Below, one piece after another: positions 7,449 through 14,070 of a stretch of 64,000 bases of DNA. The translations under genes and the position numbers were made by a program. The notes under the pieces are model-generated. The model searched no databases, was not told the DNA's origin, and saw only the letters and a list, made by a program, of their open reading frames with translations. Source of the DNA: a virus; the IMG/VR virus record IMGVR_UViG_3300020583_000010, positions 1 through 64,000 of that record; one strand, written 5' to 3'. Each line of letters starts with the position of its first letter. Position 1 is the stretch's first letter.

Positions 7449-7521
7449 GGTGAGATGCCGGTACCGACCCGTGCGTCTCTTGAGTCACAGTCAAGGATTC
7501 TACCTTTGAACTAATCTCACC
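7449..7521 (-). tRNA. tRNA-His (GTG)
   Basis: Acceptor GTGAGAT/ATCTCAC with an encoded extra G at -1 opposite C73, the hallmark of tRNA-His. Anticodon arm CTTGA-CTGTGAC-TCAAG (GTG). The T-loop is GTCGGTA on a short CGG/CCG stem, the same unusual form as tRNA-Glu(CTC). Confidence 0.9.
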
Positions 7522-7524
7522 GAA

Positions 7525-7599
7525 CGATCTGAAAGAGTCGAACTTTTTACCACGTGGGTTGCAACCACGCCCCAGCTGCCCGCTAAGTTAGGTCAGACC
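7525..7599 (-). tRNA. tRNA-Cys (GCA)
   Basis: Acceptor GGTCTGA/TCAGATC, anticodon arm CGTGG-TTGCAAC-CCACG (GCA), T-loop TTCGACT. The D-arm pairs poorly and the discriminator is G rather than the usual U, so charging efficiency is uncertain. Confidence 0.85.
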
Positions 7600-7617
7600 G
7601 CATTATTAAGTTATCCG

Positions 7618-7690
7618 TACGCCCACTCAGATTCGAACTGAGGTCTCGTAGATTAAAAGTCTAGTACACTGACCACTGTGCTATAGGCGC
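7618..7690 (-). tRNA. tRNA-Lys (TTT)
   Basis: Acceptor GCGCCTA/TGGGCGT, D-stem GCAC/GTGT, anticodon loop CTTTTAA (TTT), T-arm CTCAG-TTCGAAT-CTGAG. Confidence 0.92.
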
Positions 7691-7711
7691 GCTAGTTCTA
7701 TTTAATTATCG

Positions 7712-7784
7712 TACACCCAGAGGGACTCGAACCCCCGACCCGAAGATTAAGAATCTCCTACTCTACCAACTGAGCTATAGGTGC
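7712..7784 (-). tRNA. tRNA-Lys (CTT)
   Basis: Acceptor GCACCTA/TGGGTGT, anticodon arm GGAGA-TTCTTAA-TCTTC (CTT), T-loop TTCGAGT. It is the second Lys acceptor. Confidence 0.92.
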
Positions 7785-7836
7785 AAGTGTCCATGTAGAC
7801 GACCCTGGTCGTGGTACCTTGTCGGCCTTCTACTTC

Positions 7837-7865
7837 ATCTTACCACATGACCACACCCTGGGCAA
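7837..7865 (-). promoter_or_regulatory. Early-type promoter inside tRNA array
   Basis: TTGCCC-N17-TAAGAT with an extended TGG, in the 113-bp gap between tRNA-Thr and tRNA-Lys(CTT). Predicted +1 is 7830. It would give the eight-tRNA block a second transcription start. Confidence 0.6.
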
Positions 7866-7897
7866 GACTTATTTCTCTGGCTAGGACTGAGCCATGG

Positions 7898-7969
7898 AGC
7901 CCCATGAAGGAGTCGAACCCTCATCACCTGATTACAAAACAGGTGCACTCGCCGTTGTGCTAATAGGGC
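7898..7969 (-). tRNA. tRNA-Thr (TGT)
   Basis: Acceptor GCCCTAT/ATGGGGC, D-stem GCAC/GTGC, anticodon loop TTTGTAA (TGT), T-arm GAGGG-TTCGACT-CCTTC. Confidence 0.9.
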
Positions 7970-7977
7970 GTATTAAA

Positions 7978-8172
7978 TTATTCTACTTCAGCCTCTTCAA
8001 CTGAAGTAGGTACAATCCTAGTTCTAACTTCTGGAGGGTCATAGTAACTGTCGGCTGTTATATACTGAGAAGGGAGTCGTAAAGTAGGCGCCCAATCAGA
8101 CCAGTCGTCATAGCAAGGATGAGCACGCCAGCTCCACTCAACAGTGTATGAAGCTAGGACTGTCTTCGCCAC
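7978..8172 (-). CDS. Hypothetical protein, 64 aa
   Basis: A small Trp/Tyr-rich protein starting at GTG 8172 with AGGAAGG about six bases upstream. It lies between tRNA genes. No family is recognised. Confidence 0.62.
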   Translation of the reverse strand: MAKTVLASYTVEWSWRAHPCYDDWSDWAPTLRLPSQYITADSYYDPPEVRTRIVPTSVEEAEVE

Positions 8173-8197
8173 TTTGCTGCCTTCCTATTATATAGCG

Positions 8198-8270
8198 TAC
8201 CTGAGGTCAGATTTGAACTGACACTGTCTTCCTTCTAAGGAAGTGTCTCCTACCGTTGGACTACCCAGGC
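8198..8270 (-). tRNA. tRNA of uncertain identity (atypical anticodon arm)
   Basis: Acceptor GCCTGGG/CTCAGGT and T-arm GTCAG-TTCAAAT-CTGAC are normal. The best anticodon helix is CTTCC/GGAAG around a six-base loop TTAGAA. If a seven-base loop is forced the anticodon would be TAG (Leu), with two mismatches in the stem. AGA (Ser) is another reading. There is no long variable arm. It may be a decayed or specialised tRNA. Confidence 0.6.
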
Positions 8271-8390
8271 ATTAGAAGTAGTAGACCCGTATGTGACTCA
8301 CGCGCCCTTACTCCTAGGCTACGGTGTTCCCAAATGCGTTAGAGCATCTACAATTGCTCAGCTTCGGTAGTCGGCTAGGCTGAGCGGGAG

Positions 8391-8462
8391 CAGGGAATGA
8401 GAGGTTCGAACTCCCGACGCGCGGCTTTGGAGACCGCCGCTCTACCGCTGAGCTAATTCCCA
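8391..8462 (-). tRNA. tRNA-Trp (CCA)
   Basis: Anticodon arm GCGGT-CTCCAAA-GCCGC (CCA), D-stem GCTC/GAGC, T-arm GGGAG-TTCGAAC-CTCTC. The first acceptor pair is a T1-T72 mismatch; the other six pair. Confidence 0.9.
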
Positions 8463-8466
8463 AAGA

Positions 8467-8578
8467 TGCTGGCAGATAGCCCCGAGACTAGTAAAAGGCA
8501 GATGCCTAAACCCTTACGGGTTCTCGTTCCTCGTACAGGCCGTGTTTCACTATTCCTTACCGCCCATTCAGGCCAGCA
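8467..8578. repeat. Inverted repeat closing a 112-nt spacer
   Basis: TGCTGGC (8467-8473) and GCCAGCA (8572-8578) bracket the spacer between tRNA-Trp and tRNA-Pro, with an ACCC/GGGT hairpin inside. No gene was found in it. Confidence 0.45.
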
Positions 8579-8596
8579 ACTATATTTAGTTATAAG

Positions 8597-8669
8597 TCCG
8601 GAACCGGGGAGTCGAACCCCGTTTATCCTCATCCCAAATGAGGCGGATTAGCCGTCTTCCTCGTTCCGA
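8597..8669 (-). tRNA. tRNA-Pro (TGG)
   Basis: Acceptor TCGGAAC/GTTCCGG, anticodon arm CCTCA-TTTGGGA-TGAGG (TGG), T-arm CGGGG-TTCGACT-CCCCG. Confidence 0.92.
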
Positions 8670-8678
8670 GGGAGAAGA

Positions 8679-8783
8679 CTGGCAGAGCCTTCGTATATTC
8701 GTTCAGCCTCACAGTGGCTACCTGTGGTTTCACATCGGGAGCTATCCTCGACGGCCTACTAGACATCTACTCGGGTTGCCAGT
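8679..8783. repeat. Inverted repeat closing a 105-nt spacer
   Basis: ACTGGCA (8679-8685) and TGCCAGT (8777-8783) bracket the spacer next to the atypical Ser-like tRNA. No gene was found inside. Confidence 0.45.
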
Positions 8784-8790
8784 ATCTTCC

Positions 8791-8866
8791 GTGATAGGTA
8801 GGGAATCGAACCCTCCGCATATCTGCGTAGCCCGTTCTAGCGCTAACTAGGACTCGCCTATCTCAC
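8791..8866 (-). tRNA. Atypical tRNA, possibly Ser (AGA)
   Basis: Acceptor GATAGG/CCTATC and T-loop TTCGATT are clear. A CGCA-GATA-TGCG hairpin before the T-arm looks like a class II variable arm, and CTAGAAC could be an anticodon loop reading AGA. The D-arm would then be too short. The assignment is tentative and this could be a degraded tRNA-Ser. Confidence 0.45.
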
Positions 8867-8871
8867 TGCTA

Positions 8872-9216
8872 TCAGAAGTGTAACAGTCCTTCAGCATCTA
8901 GTTTATTTACAACTTCTTCCGTTACCTCTATCACGCGCCATGGTCGGAAATCACGGTCACTTAAATGGTTCTTGGCCTTCATTCCTACCAGCATAAGGGC
9001 TCCAGCTTTGTCGGCTGCCCTTACATAAGTAATACATGGCTCATAAATCCTGTAATACTTACCATCACGCTTAACCTTAACTACATTAGTAGTTAAGACC
9101 TGATATTCTACTTGCCAAATCTTCATTTCTTCTGGACTGCTGACTTTTTCTACTAGACTTACTTCGCCTTCACTATTAACTTCTTCGTGACGGCTAACTT
9201 TTTCTGAGCTACTCAT
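8872..9216 (-). CDS. Hypothetical protein, 114 aa
   Basis: An acidic, repetitive N-terminus (EKVSRHEEVNSEGEVSLVEKV) precedes a compact C-terminal domain (from about residue 30) that looks like a small beta-rich domain. An AAGGAG ribosome site precedes ATG 9216. It lies between tRNA-Met and the Ser-like tRNA. Function is unknown. Confidence 0.68.
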   Translation of the reverse strand: MSSSEKVSRHEEVNSEGEVSLVEKVSSPEEMKIWQVEYQVLTTNVVKVKRDGKYYRIYEPCITYVRAADKAGALMLVGMKAKNHLSDRDFRPWRVIEVTEEVVNKLDAEGLLHF

Positions 9217-9274
9217 TTATTACTCCTTGCTAGCAACTTGGGTCCATTTAGGCCCATTCTTTAGTTACTGTGCG

Positions 9275-9348
9275 TAGCGGGAATGGGAGTCGAACCCATG
9301 TAGTTGGCTTATGAGGCCACGCCGGAACCACCTCCGGTCTATCCCGCA
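9275..9348 (-). tRNA. tRNA-Met (CAT)
   Basis: Anticodon loop CTCATAA (CAT), T-arm ATGGG-TTCGACT-CCCAT, acceptor GCGGGA/TCCCGC with a T1-T72 mismatch. The anticodon stem lacks the three G-C pairs of initiators, so it is more likely an elongator. A CAT tRNA modified to read AUA is possible, though an Ile(TAT) tRNA also exists here. Confidence 0.85.
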
Positions 9349-9635
9349 CTGCTAGATGTAGGATCTCGGCCGACTCGGAAAACTCCTCGACATGAGGTCC
9401 TGCCGTGCTCCCCTACATCTAGTTTGTCAATCACAGTTGTGCCGAGCAACTCATTGACTCTGGGCTATATGCCTAACTCTTTCGAGTTGGTAGGGATAGT
9501 TCTCCAGCTATTAAGTTAGTGTCCGGTAGGTTAGCTCGGTCATGACTCCGAGGGTCACCGGACTGGAGCGCTGTGCCGATAGCGGCCAGTCTTTCACTCT
9601 TTATATTCTCCATTTCAGAGGTTGATAGCCTCTGA
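9349..9635 (-). ncRNA. Structured leader of the tRNA array transcript
   Basis: No ORF with a ribosome site is seen between the 9643 promoter and tRNA-Met. It holds several hairpins: TCAGAGG-TTGATAG-CCTCTGA (9615-9635), GTCCGGT/ACCGGAC (9521-9563) with inner CTCGG/CCGAG, AACTC-TTTC-GAGTT (9475-9488), GTCAAT/ATTGAC (9426-9458), and a 71-nt element closed by 11 bp (CTAGATGTAGG at 9352 with its complement ending at 9422). Whether any piece is a stable RNA is unknown. Confidence 0.45.
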
Positions 9636-9642
9636 TGTCTCT

Positions 9643-9671
9643 ATTCTAGCATCGGCAGCCCGTTCTGTCAA
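9643..9671 (-). promoter_or_regulatory. Strong promoter for the tRNA array
   Basis: TTGACA-N17-TAGAAT with an extended TGC, the closest consensus match in the window. It overlaps the last codons of the sigma-like gene (stop at 9668). Predicted +1 is 9636, one base before a perfect 7-bp hairpin, so the transcript would begin with a stem-loop. Confidence 0.82.
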
Positions 9672-10246
9672 GTGCTGGTTAGAATCTTCTTCTGCCTGAT
9701 CTCGTCCCGCAGTTTCTTCAAACCCCCGAAGTACGTACTTTCGGGCATTCCTTCTAGAGGAAGGATTTCCTTGAGCTGGTACCCTTCCATTCGCCGCCCT
9801 AGTACTCTAGGGAACTTAGGATTTATCTTCTCAGCCAGTTCTAACATTCTGTCTATCTCATTGTTTATGAAACAGATAGAGTCAGGGTCCCACTCGAAGT
9901 CCGTAGCCTCATCGTGAGCCTCTTCTAGAGGATAAGTATTATTTACTATGAACTTCTTAGCCCGGACAGTGTCAGAGCGGCCTTCACGGCTTCTCAGGCC
10001 ATCAATAATGCGTTGTTTTATCATCGTACAGATATACCCGTTAAGCTTGTAACCTTTGTCAGGACTGAAGTTAATCAAAGCCTGCCAGAGAGCCTCATAG
10101 GCGTCTGAGTACATCAGCCAGGGGTCCCGAACATATGTCTTAGAGAACTCAGTGCGAATTATAGCAAAGACTGCTCCTTGATGCTTTCTTATAGCATCAT
10201 TTATCTCTGAGCAGCACTCGCACTTAGGAGTTGACATTCTCTTCAT
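9668..10246 (-). CDS. Sigma-70 region-2-like protein, 192 aa
   Basis: Residues about 45-85 (SDAYEALWQAL..FSPDKGYKLNGYICTMIKQRIIDGLRS) resemble sigma region 2, the core-binding and -10-reading part. The C-terminal third (GYQLKEILPLEGMPESTYFGGLKKLRDEI) could be a region-4-like helix-turn-helix. A CECC pair is near the N-terminus. It overlaps the upstream zinc-binding gene; ATG 10237 is an alternative start. It probably redirects host RNA polymerase, but the match is weaker than that of the second sigma gene. Confidence 0.65.
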   Translation of the reverse strand: MKRMSTPKCECCSEINDAIRKHQGAVFAIIRTEFSKTYVRDPWLMYSDAYEALWQALINFSPDKGYKLNGYICTMIKQRIIDGLRSREGRSDTVRAKKFIVNNTYPLEEAHDEATDFEWDPDSICFINNEIDRMLELAEKINPKFPRVLGRRMEGYQLKEILPLEGMPESTYFGGLKKLRDEIRQKKILTST

Positions 10247-10484
10247 CTATATGTGATCTTTCCCAGATTTCGTATTCATCGGCTTCACAGTCGTCACAGA
10301 TCGTGTCATCTGCGGGCACATGACCGCCGCATTCCGGGCACTCACGACACAGGGGTAACCCCATCTGAGCAAACTCAGGATCTGTACATATGTAACAACT
10401 GTCACTGTAGACCACTGGAACAGAGACTACATCATCTAAAAGAAGATGGTAAGCCGGATCACTAGGTTTCATTGGAAGACTCAT
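10224..10484 (-). CDS. Zinc-ribbon-like protein, 86 aa
   Basis: Cys pairs CYICTDPE, CRECPECGG and CDDCEAD suggest one or two zinc ribbons. It overlaps its neighbours on both sides, giving a three-gene operon (88 aa, 86 aa, sigma-like 192 aa) driven from 10771-10799. Function is unknown; it may assist the sigma-like protein. Confidence 0.65.
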   Translation of the reverse strand: MSLPMKPSDPAYHLLLDDVVSVPVVYSDSCYICTDPEFAQMGLPLCRECPECGGHVPADDTICDDCEADEYEIWERSHIDEENVNS

Positions 10485-10747
10485 GCCTCAGCCCACTGAC
10501 TTGTGTTAGCCAGAGCACTATAGTCCCAGCCCTTCATGAAAATCTCATTAAGCTTGGCTGCATACTCTTGTGCCATCTTCTCAGGAATCAGCCTAGACAT
10601 ATCAGGATCTTGGATAGCAGCAGCCAACGGTGCAAAGTTTATCTTAGTTATCTGCGTGCTGATAACCGTTCCGTCAAAAGCGACAGCATCTTCCCAGATC
10701 TTGAAGTCTTTTGCCCGGTATCGCAGCGAGTAAGCGCCTTCAATCAT
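10481..10747 (-). CDS. Hypothetical protein, 88 aa
   Basis: A small soluble protein with no recognised domain. It is the first gene after the 10771-10799 promoter, with GAGGAGA before ATG 10747. It is coupled to the zinc-ribbon gene by a four-base overlap. Confidence 0.65.
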   Translation of the reverse strand: MIEGAYSLRYRAKDFKIWEDAVAFDGTVISTQITKINFAPLAAAIQDPDMSRLIPEKMAQEYAAKLNEIFMKGWDYSALANTSQWAEA

Positions 10748-10770
10748 TAGTGTCTCCTCTCTAGGCTTCT

Positions 10771-10799
10771 AGCGTATCACCTAGGCACTACTATGTCAA
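10771..10799 (-). promoter_or_regulatory. Early-type promoter for sigma-like operon
   Basis: TTGACA-N17-TACGCT with an extended TGA, beginning right after the thyX stop. Predicted +1 at 10764 gives a 17-base leader carrying the ribosome site. Confidence 0.75.
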
Positions 10800-10802
10800 G
10801 TC

Positions 10803-11504
10803 TCACGCATAAGGCTCTAGAGGGATATCCTGATAAGTAGCCGGAGCTATTGCTCTGAGCTGACTGAGTAGTTCTGTAGCCAGCTCTAGTATCTCAGCGT
10901 CAGCGTGGATATTATATCGTTTCCCCAGGACATCTCTCCAGGCTCTGTGGTTTGCTGTCACCGTCATAGCCACCGGGGCGCAGTTGGGAAGTACTGACCT
11001 CGCGGCTTCGCGCGCCTGCTTACGGGTCTTGCCGTCGTGGACAAGCTGGTCTGCCAGCACCTGATAAGCCACAAGAGCACGTGTATACTGGTCCTCAATG
11101 ATCTTTTCCATTGAAGCATTACCTCTGATGGCCGGAGGTATTACGGGTCTGGTATTACTGTAATCCACATAACGCTGGCTCTCCACACTAAAGCTCACAT
11201 GTCGATGTCTAGTCAGCTCTGCTAAGAGACTTCGGCTCACGCCTTCGATATAAAAAGTAGCGGAAGCATGCTCTAAAACGCTGAAGTGCTGCTGTTTAAG
11301 TATGTTAGCTAAATAACTCTCATCAGTGGCAGTCTTAGGGTTAGGCATTTCCCAGGAAAGATAGCATGATCTGCCGCCGAAGTGGGCTAAACGGTCTGCA
11401 CTGTCGCCCTCATTAAGAGCATGGTAACGGTCAAACTCTGTGCCTTCGATAGGCCAGAAGTTGTCTTCGCCTATCAGAGTAGAAGCTAGCAAAGTCACGC
11501 GCAT
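10803..11504 (-). CDS. thyX: Flavin-dependent thymidylate synthase ThyX
   Basis: It methylates dUMP to dTMP using FAD, NADPH and methylene-tetrahydrofolate. The signature RHR-X7-S is present at residues 99-109 (RHRHVSFSVES), followed by QRY. The length of 233 aa is normal. A ribosome site AAGGAA precedes ATG 11504. The gene overlaps the end of the 238-aa upstream gene by about 74 bases. It works with the RNR and the deaminase-like enzyme in dNTP supply. Confidence 0.95.
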   Translation of the reverse strand: MRVTLLASTLIGEDNFWPIEGTEFDRYHALNEGDSADRLAHFGGRSCYLSWEMPNPKTATDESYLANILKQQHFSVLEHASATFYIEGVSRSLLAELTRHRHVSFSVESQRYVDYSNTRPVIPPAIRGNASMEKIIEDQYTRALVAYQVLADQLVHDGKTRKQAREAARSVLPNCAPVAMTVTANHRAWRDVLGKRYNIHADAEILELATELLSQLRAIAPATYQDIPLEPYA

Positions 11505-12147
11505 TTGTATTCCTTTGATAGTATGTTATCGCTAGAGTATCCAGTAACATGTCTAGTGGCGGAATCTCGCCATCCCAGTACCAGCTCATTCCGAAGACGC
11601 TCTTATTGGTGTCTTCGAGCATGTGGAAACCCGGAAGGCCCTTAAAATGTGGGAGCATCAACCAGTAAGCACGACTATAGTTCTCCTCCCCGTAAAAAGT
11701 AAGATAGCCGCTGTTTGGAAAGCCTTGACAAGAGCACCAGGTAGTAACTCCCTGCTGCCATAGCCATCGGAGGACTGGGTAAAGCTTCTCATCTACAGCA
11801 GTAGGTCTTAGAGCATAGTCATCAAAAGCAGCAGCTAATAGTCCATTAACAGCAGGAACTACTACGATAGAATGATCACCAGCTATAAGATTCTCACAGT
11901 CATACCCTGTGATGTTCTTGACTGCTGCTCTCTTAGTGTGCTCTTTACGGAACTTAGGAAGTTTACTCCAGTCTACAACTGGAGGACTCTCAGGCCATAT
12001 ATCATCGGAGAGAGCGCCCTGATCTATAGGCTTAACACTAGCACTCCATAAAAAGGCAGCCTTGGCAGTCCACACTTCTCTTTGCTCAGTACTGAGGCTT
12101 TCTAAATCTGAGTAATCCCAATCTATGTCATCTGAAGTTCCTGTCAT
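11431..12147 (-). CDS. Hypothetical protein, 238 aa
   Basis: No family is recognised. It contains a CSCQG motif in an aromatic-rich context (LRWLWQQGVTTWCSCQGFPNSGYL). It overlaps the 95-aa gene upstream by four bases and thyX downstream by 74 bases, so it is part of a tightly packed operon. Confidence 0.65.
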   Translation of the reverse strand: MTGTSDDIDWDYSDLESLSTEQREVWTAKAAFLWSASVKPIDQGALSDDIWPESPPVVDWSKLPKFRKEHTKRAAVKNITGYDCENLIAGDHSIVVVPAVNGLLAAAFDDYALRPTAVDEKLYPVLRWLWQQGVTTWCSCQGFPNSGYLTFYGEENYSRAYWLMLPHFKGLPGFHMLEDTNKSVFGMSWYWDGEIPPLDMLLDTLAITYYQRNTNARDFASFYSDRRRQLLAYRRHRV

Positions 12148-12431
12148 CGTTCAAGACCTTCCAGCCACGTATAGCCATCAGGCCTGTTACCGCCCCACGC
12201 GTCCCTATGCTGTGGGTTCCGGAACCATGTGGAAGGACATGGAGCCACAGCCTCATACAGACCATTAGTATCAACTCCCCACGGAATACCTAACTCATCA
12301 TCTTCTCCGGTAAAGGCAATACGCGCGGCTTCTCTATACTCTTGATACTGAGGATACCGGTCACAGTATATGCACTTTGACGGTGCATGCAGAATTGAAG
12401 GGTCACAGTGTGGCATAGTAGGAAGCGTCAT
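12144..12431 (-). CDS. Hypothetical protein, 95 aa
   Basis: It contains a CIYCDRYPQYQEYREAAR segment with one CxxC pair. It is coupled at both ends by four-base overlaps with its neighbours. Function is unknown. Confidence 0.62.
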   Translation of the reverse strand: MTLPTMPHCDPSILHAPSKCIYCDRYPQYQEYREAARIAFTGEDDELGIPWGVDTNGLYEAVAPCPSTWFRNPQHRDAWGGNRPDGYTWLEGLER

Positions 12432-12994
12432 ACTAGGATAGCTCCCTTATCTACAAGGAGTTTGGCCACTCCATAAGGAGTTGCATAACCTGTCCACTGT
12501 CCTGGGAATAGAGGTTTTCCGGCCTTACTGTATGCGATAGCTGCCAAGGTACTACAGATAATGTGACCTTCATCATCTATGTAGTCATGCAGTCCTGGCA
12601 CTGGAATATGGAATCTGTGTGCAGCTATTGAGAAGTAGTCAAGTGACGAGTATGGAGCACCCACCATGGCTTCGGCATACTTTACAATATTCAGACCTGT
12701 AGCTTTATCAATGCCTAGAAGTCCGGTGCTGAACAGGATAGGACGGCCGTCTAGGTACTCTGAGATAGGCGCTATGCGAGCTCCGCCTACCTCTGCCTCA
12801 ATCAGAGTTGTGGCATCTCTTACTACAGCTACATGTGAGAAGACACTGAGTTTCTTAGCTTCAACGCTGAACGGATGAAACAGCCGGTTACTATTGAGCA
12901 GTTCGCCGAAACCTATAAGTTTTCCAACCTCACCAGTGATATGTGTAGCTAGGAGGTCGCCGGGCTGTAATGCCTCTGGAACCGTAGTTGTCAT
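12428..12994 (-). CDS. Permuted papain-like (NlpC/P60 superfamily) hydrolase
   Basis: The order fits the circularly permuted YiiX/DUF830-type fold. An N-terminal PGDLLATH strand comes first, then FSHVAVV with catalytic-type His54, an acid in IEAEV, and a later CSTLAA with nucleophile-type Cys147. Such enzymes cut amide or ester bonds in peptidoglycan, peptides or lipoproteins. There is no signal peptide, so it acts in the cytoplasm or after lysis. It sits in the thyX operon, away from the endolysin. Substrate is unknown. Confidence 0.68.
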   Translation of the reverse strand: MTTTVPEALQPGDLLATHITGEVGKLIGFGELLNSNRLFHPFSVEAKKLSVFSHVAVVRDATTLIEAEVGGARIAPISEYLDGRPILFSTGLLGIDKATGLNIVKYAEAMVGAPYSSLDYFSIAAHRFHIPVPGLHDYIDDEGHIICSTLAAIAYSKAGKPLFPGQWTGYATPYGVAKLLVDKGAILV

Positions 12995-13122
12995 AGGGTA
13001 CTGTGCTCCTCGTCAGCATAGAGAAGCACTCCTGGCTCCTCGCAAATGAAACAGATCGAGCGGCGTTCAGGAAATTCTTTCCATTGAATTCCTTCACATT
13101 CAGGACATGCAAAGTCTACCAT
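12991..13122 (-). CDS. Zinc-ribbon mini-protein, 43 aa
   Basis: ATG 13122 was chosen because upstream codons of this frame overlap the WhiB-XRE gene. The product begins MVDFACPECEG and has a second CFICEEPG pair, forming a C2-C2 zinc ribbon. Its stop overlaps the start of the hydrolase gene by four bases. Confidence 0.55.
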   Translation of the reverse strand: MVDFACPECEGIQWKEFPERRSICFICEEPGVLLYADEEHSTL

Positions 13123-13147
13123 GTCATAGCTTGAAGCAGTTACTCGT

Positions 13148-13684
13148 TCAGCTACTCTGGTTTGCGGGTACAAGGCCGCTGGCAATCTCTGCGAGCTCAA
13201 GTTCAATCGACGCCTCACGAATGACTTGTGATGGAGGACAGCCAAGCGCTTCAGATATCTTGGGTAGAGCATGCGATGACAAATCCTTCCGGCCACGTTC
13301 TACATCAGAGAGGTGAGCGATAGAAATGAAAGCAATCTTAGAGAACTCACGCATAGTGAATCCGAGAGCTAAGCGCCGCTGCCTGATAACAGAACCAAGA
13401 GCTGTACTAAAACTGTACTCACTCGGCTTCGATGTATGACTCTTCCTCTTTCGAGGTTCTGGATTACGGCTGATCTTTCCGTGAAATTCTCCTCCAGCGA
13501 CTCCGGTAAACCCCTCATACACTGCCTCCCCGCACAGCTTCTTAATGGGACACGAATTACAGTATGGGGCCCACTTCCTGGCTTCTAGCTCTTTCGCTGA
13601 GGAAGGAAAGAAGATTTCAGGGTCAGAAACATCTCTGCACATAGCTTCATCAGAATGGGATATAGTAAAGGTTACCGGAATCAT
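13148..13684 (-). CDS. WhiB-XRE fusion transcription factor
   Basis: The N-terminal half has the WhiB-family iron-sulfur pattern: C16, C42, C45, C51 in MCRDVSDPEIFFPSS...PYCNSCPIKKLC, then the G[VIW]xGG-like turn GVAGG (61-65). Residues about 95-155 form an XRE/Cro-type helix-turn-helix (SVIRQRRLALGFTMREFSKIAFISIAHLSDVERGRKDLS). WhiB proteins usually lack their own second DNA-binding domain, so the fusion could bind DNA and sense redox or engage sigma. The predicted +1 coincides with its ATG (13684), so it would be leaderless. Confidence 0.85.
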   Translation of the reverse strand: MIPVTFTISHSDEAMCRDVSDPEIFFPSSAKELEARKWAPYCNSCPIKKLCGEAVYEGFTGVAGGEFHGKISRNPEPRKRKSHTSKPSEYSFSTALGSVIRQRRLALGFTMREFSKIAFISIAHLSDVERGRKDLSSHALPKISEALGCPPSQVIREASIELELAEIASGLVPANQSS

Positions 13685-13690
13685 GTACTC

Positions 13691-13719
13691 ACCTTAGCAA
13701 GTTCTTGTCACTTTGTCAA
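13691..13719 (-). promoter_or_regulatory. Promoter of WhiB-XRE gene, leaderless
   Basis: TTGACA-N17-TAAGGT with an extended TGC. Predicted +1 is 13684, the A of the ATG. The -35 overlaps the last codons of the upstream gene. Confidence 0.8.
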
Positions 13720-13992
13720 GGGCTCGAACCATACATCTTCCACTGGAGTGTACACACCCATATCGTTGCATTCTCCGCACACTATCTCCTCTAGAAGGAA
13801 GTTTGTATTATGATACATATCCCATTGTTCTAAATAGTGGTTACGGCATAGAAAAGTAGGATCAGAGTGCTCACAGTCTGAGACATAGTAAGCTACCCAT
13901 TCAGCTTGAGACTGACAGCTCTCCATCTCACAGGATGGTCTGAAGTTGAGATGTGATATCTCGTCTAAAGTAACATCTGGTTGCTGTTTCAC
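13708..13992 (-). CDS. Cys-rich hypothetical protein, about 94 aa
   Basis: GTG 13992 was chosen because the longer frame runs through a tRNA gene. The protein has CEMESCQSQAEW, then CEHSDPTFLCRNHY, then CGECN. This repeats the pattern of the 142-aa protein at 6678-7106, suggesting a shared zinc-binding fold. ATG 13926 is an alternative start. Confidence 0.5.
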   Translation of the reverse strand: MKQQPDVTLDEISHLNFRPSCEMESCQSQAEWVAYYVSDCEHSDPTFLCRNHYLEQWDMYHNTNFLLEEIVCGECNDMGVYTPVEDVWFEPLTK

Positions 13993-13993
13993 G

Positions 13994-14066
13994 TACCCCG
14001 AGCCGGATTCGAACCGGCGCTGTGCAGGACTTGAATCTGCCGCCTCTACCACTGGGCTACCGGGGC
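13994..14066 (-). tRNA. tRNA, probable Leu (CAA)
   Basis: Acceptor GCCCCGG/TCGGGGT, T-arm GCCGG-TTCGAAT-CCGGC, anticodon loop TTCAAGT (CAA) on a GCAGA/CCTGC stem with one mismatch. Leu tRNAs normally have a long variable arm, but this one has a short one, so the identity is provisional. Confidence 0.78.
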
Positions 14067-14070
14067 TTGT

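Noticed and set aside
8466-8850. Two plus-strand frames (61 and 70 aa) in the tRNA array
   Set aside because: They lie across tRNA-Pro, a spacer and the Ser-like tRNA on the opposite strand, with no ribosome sites.
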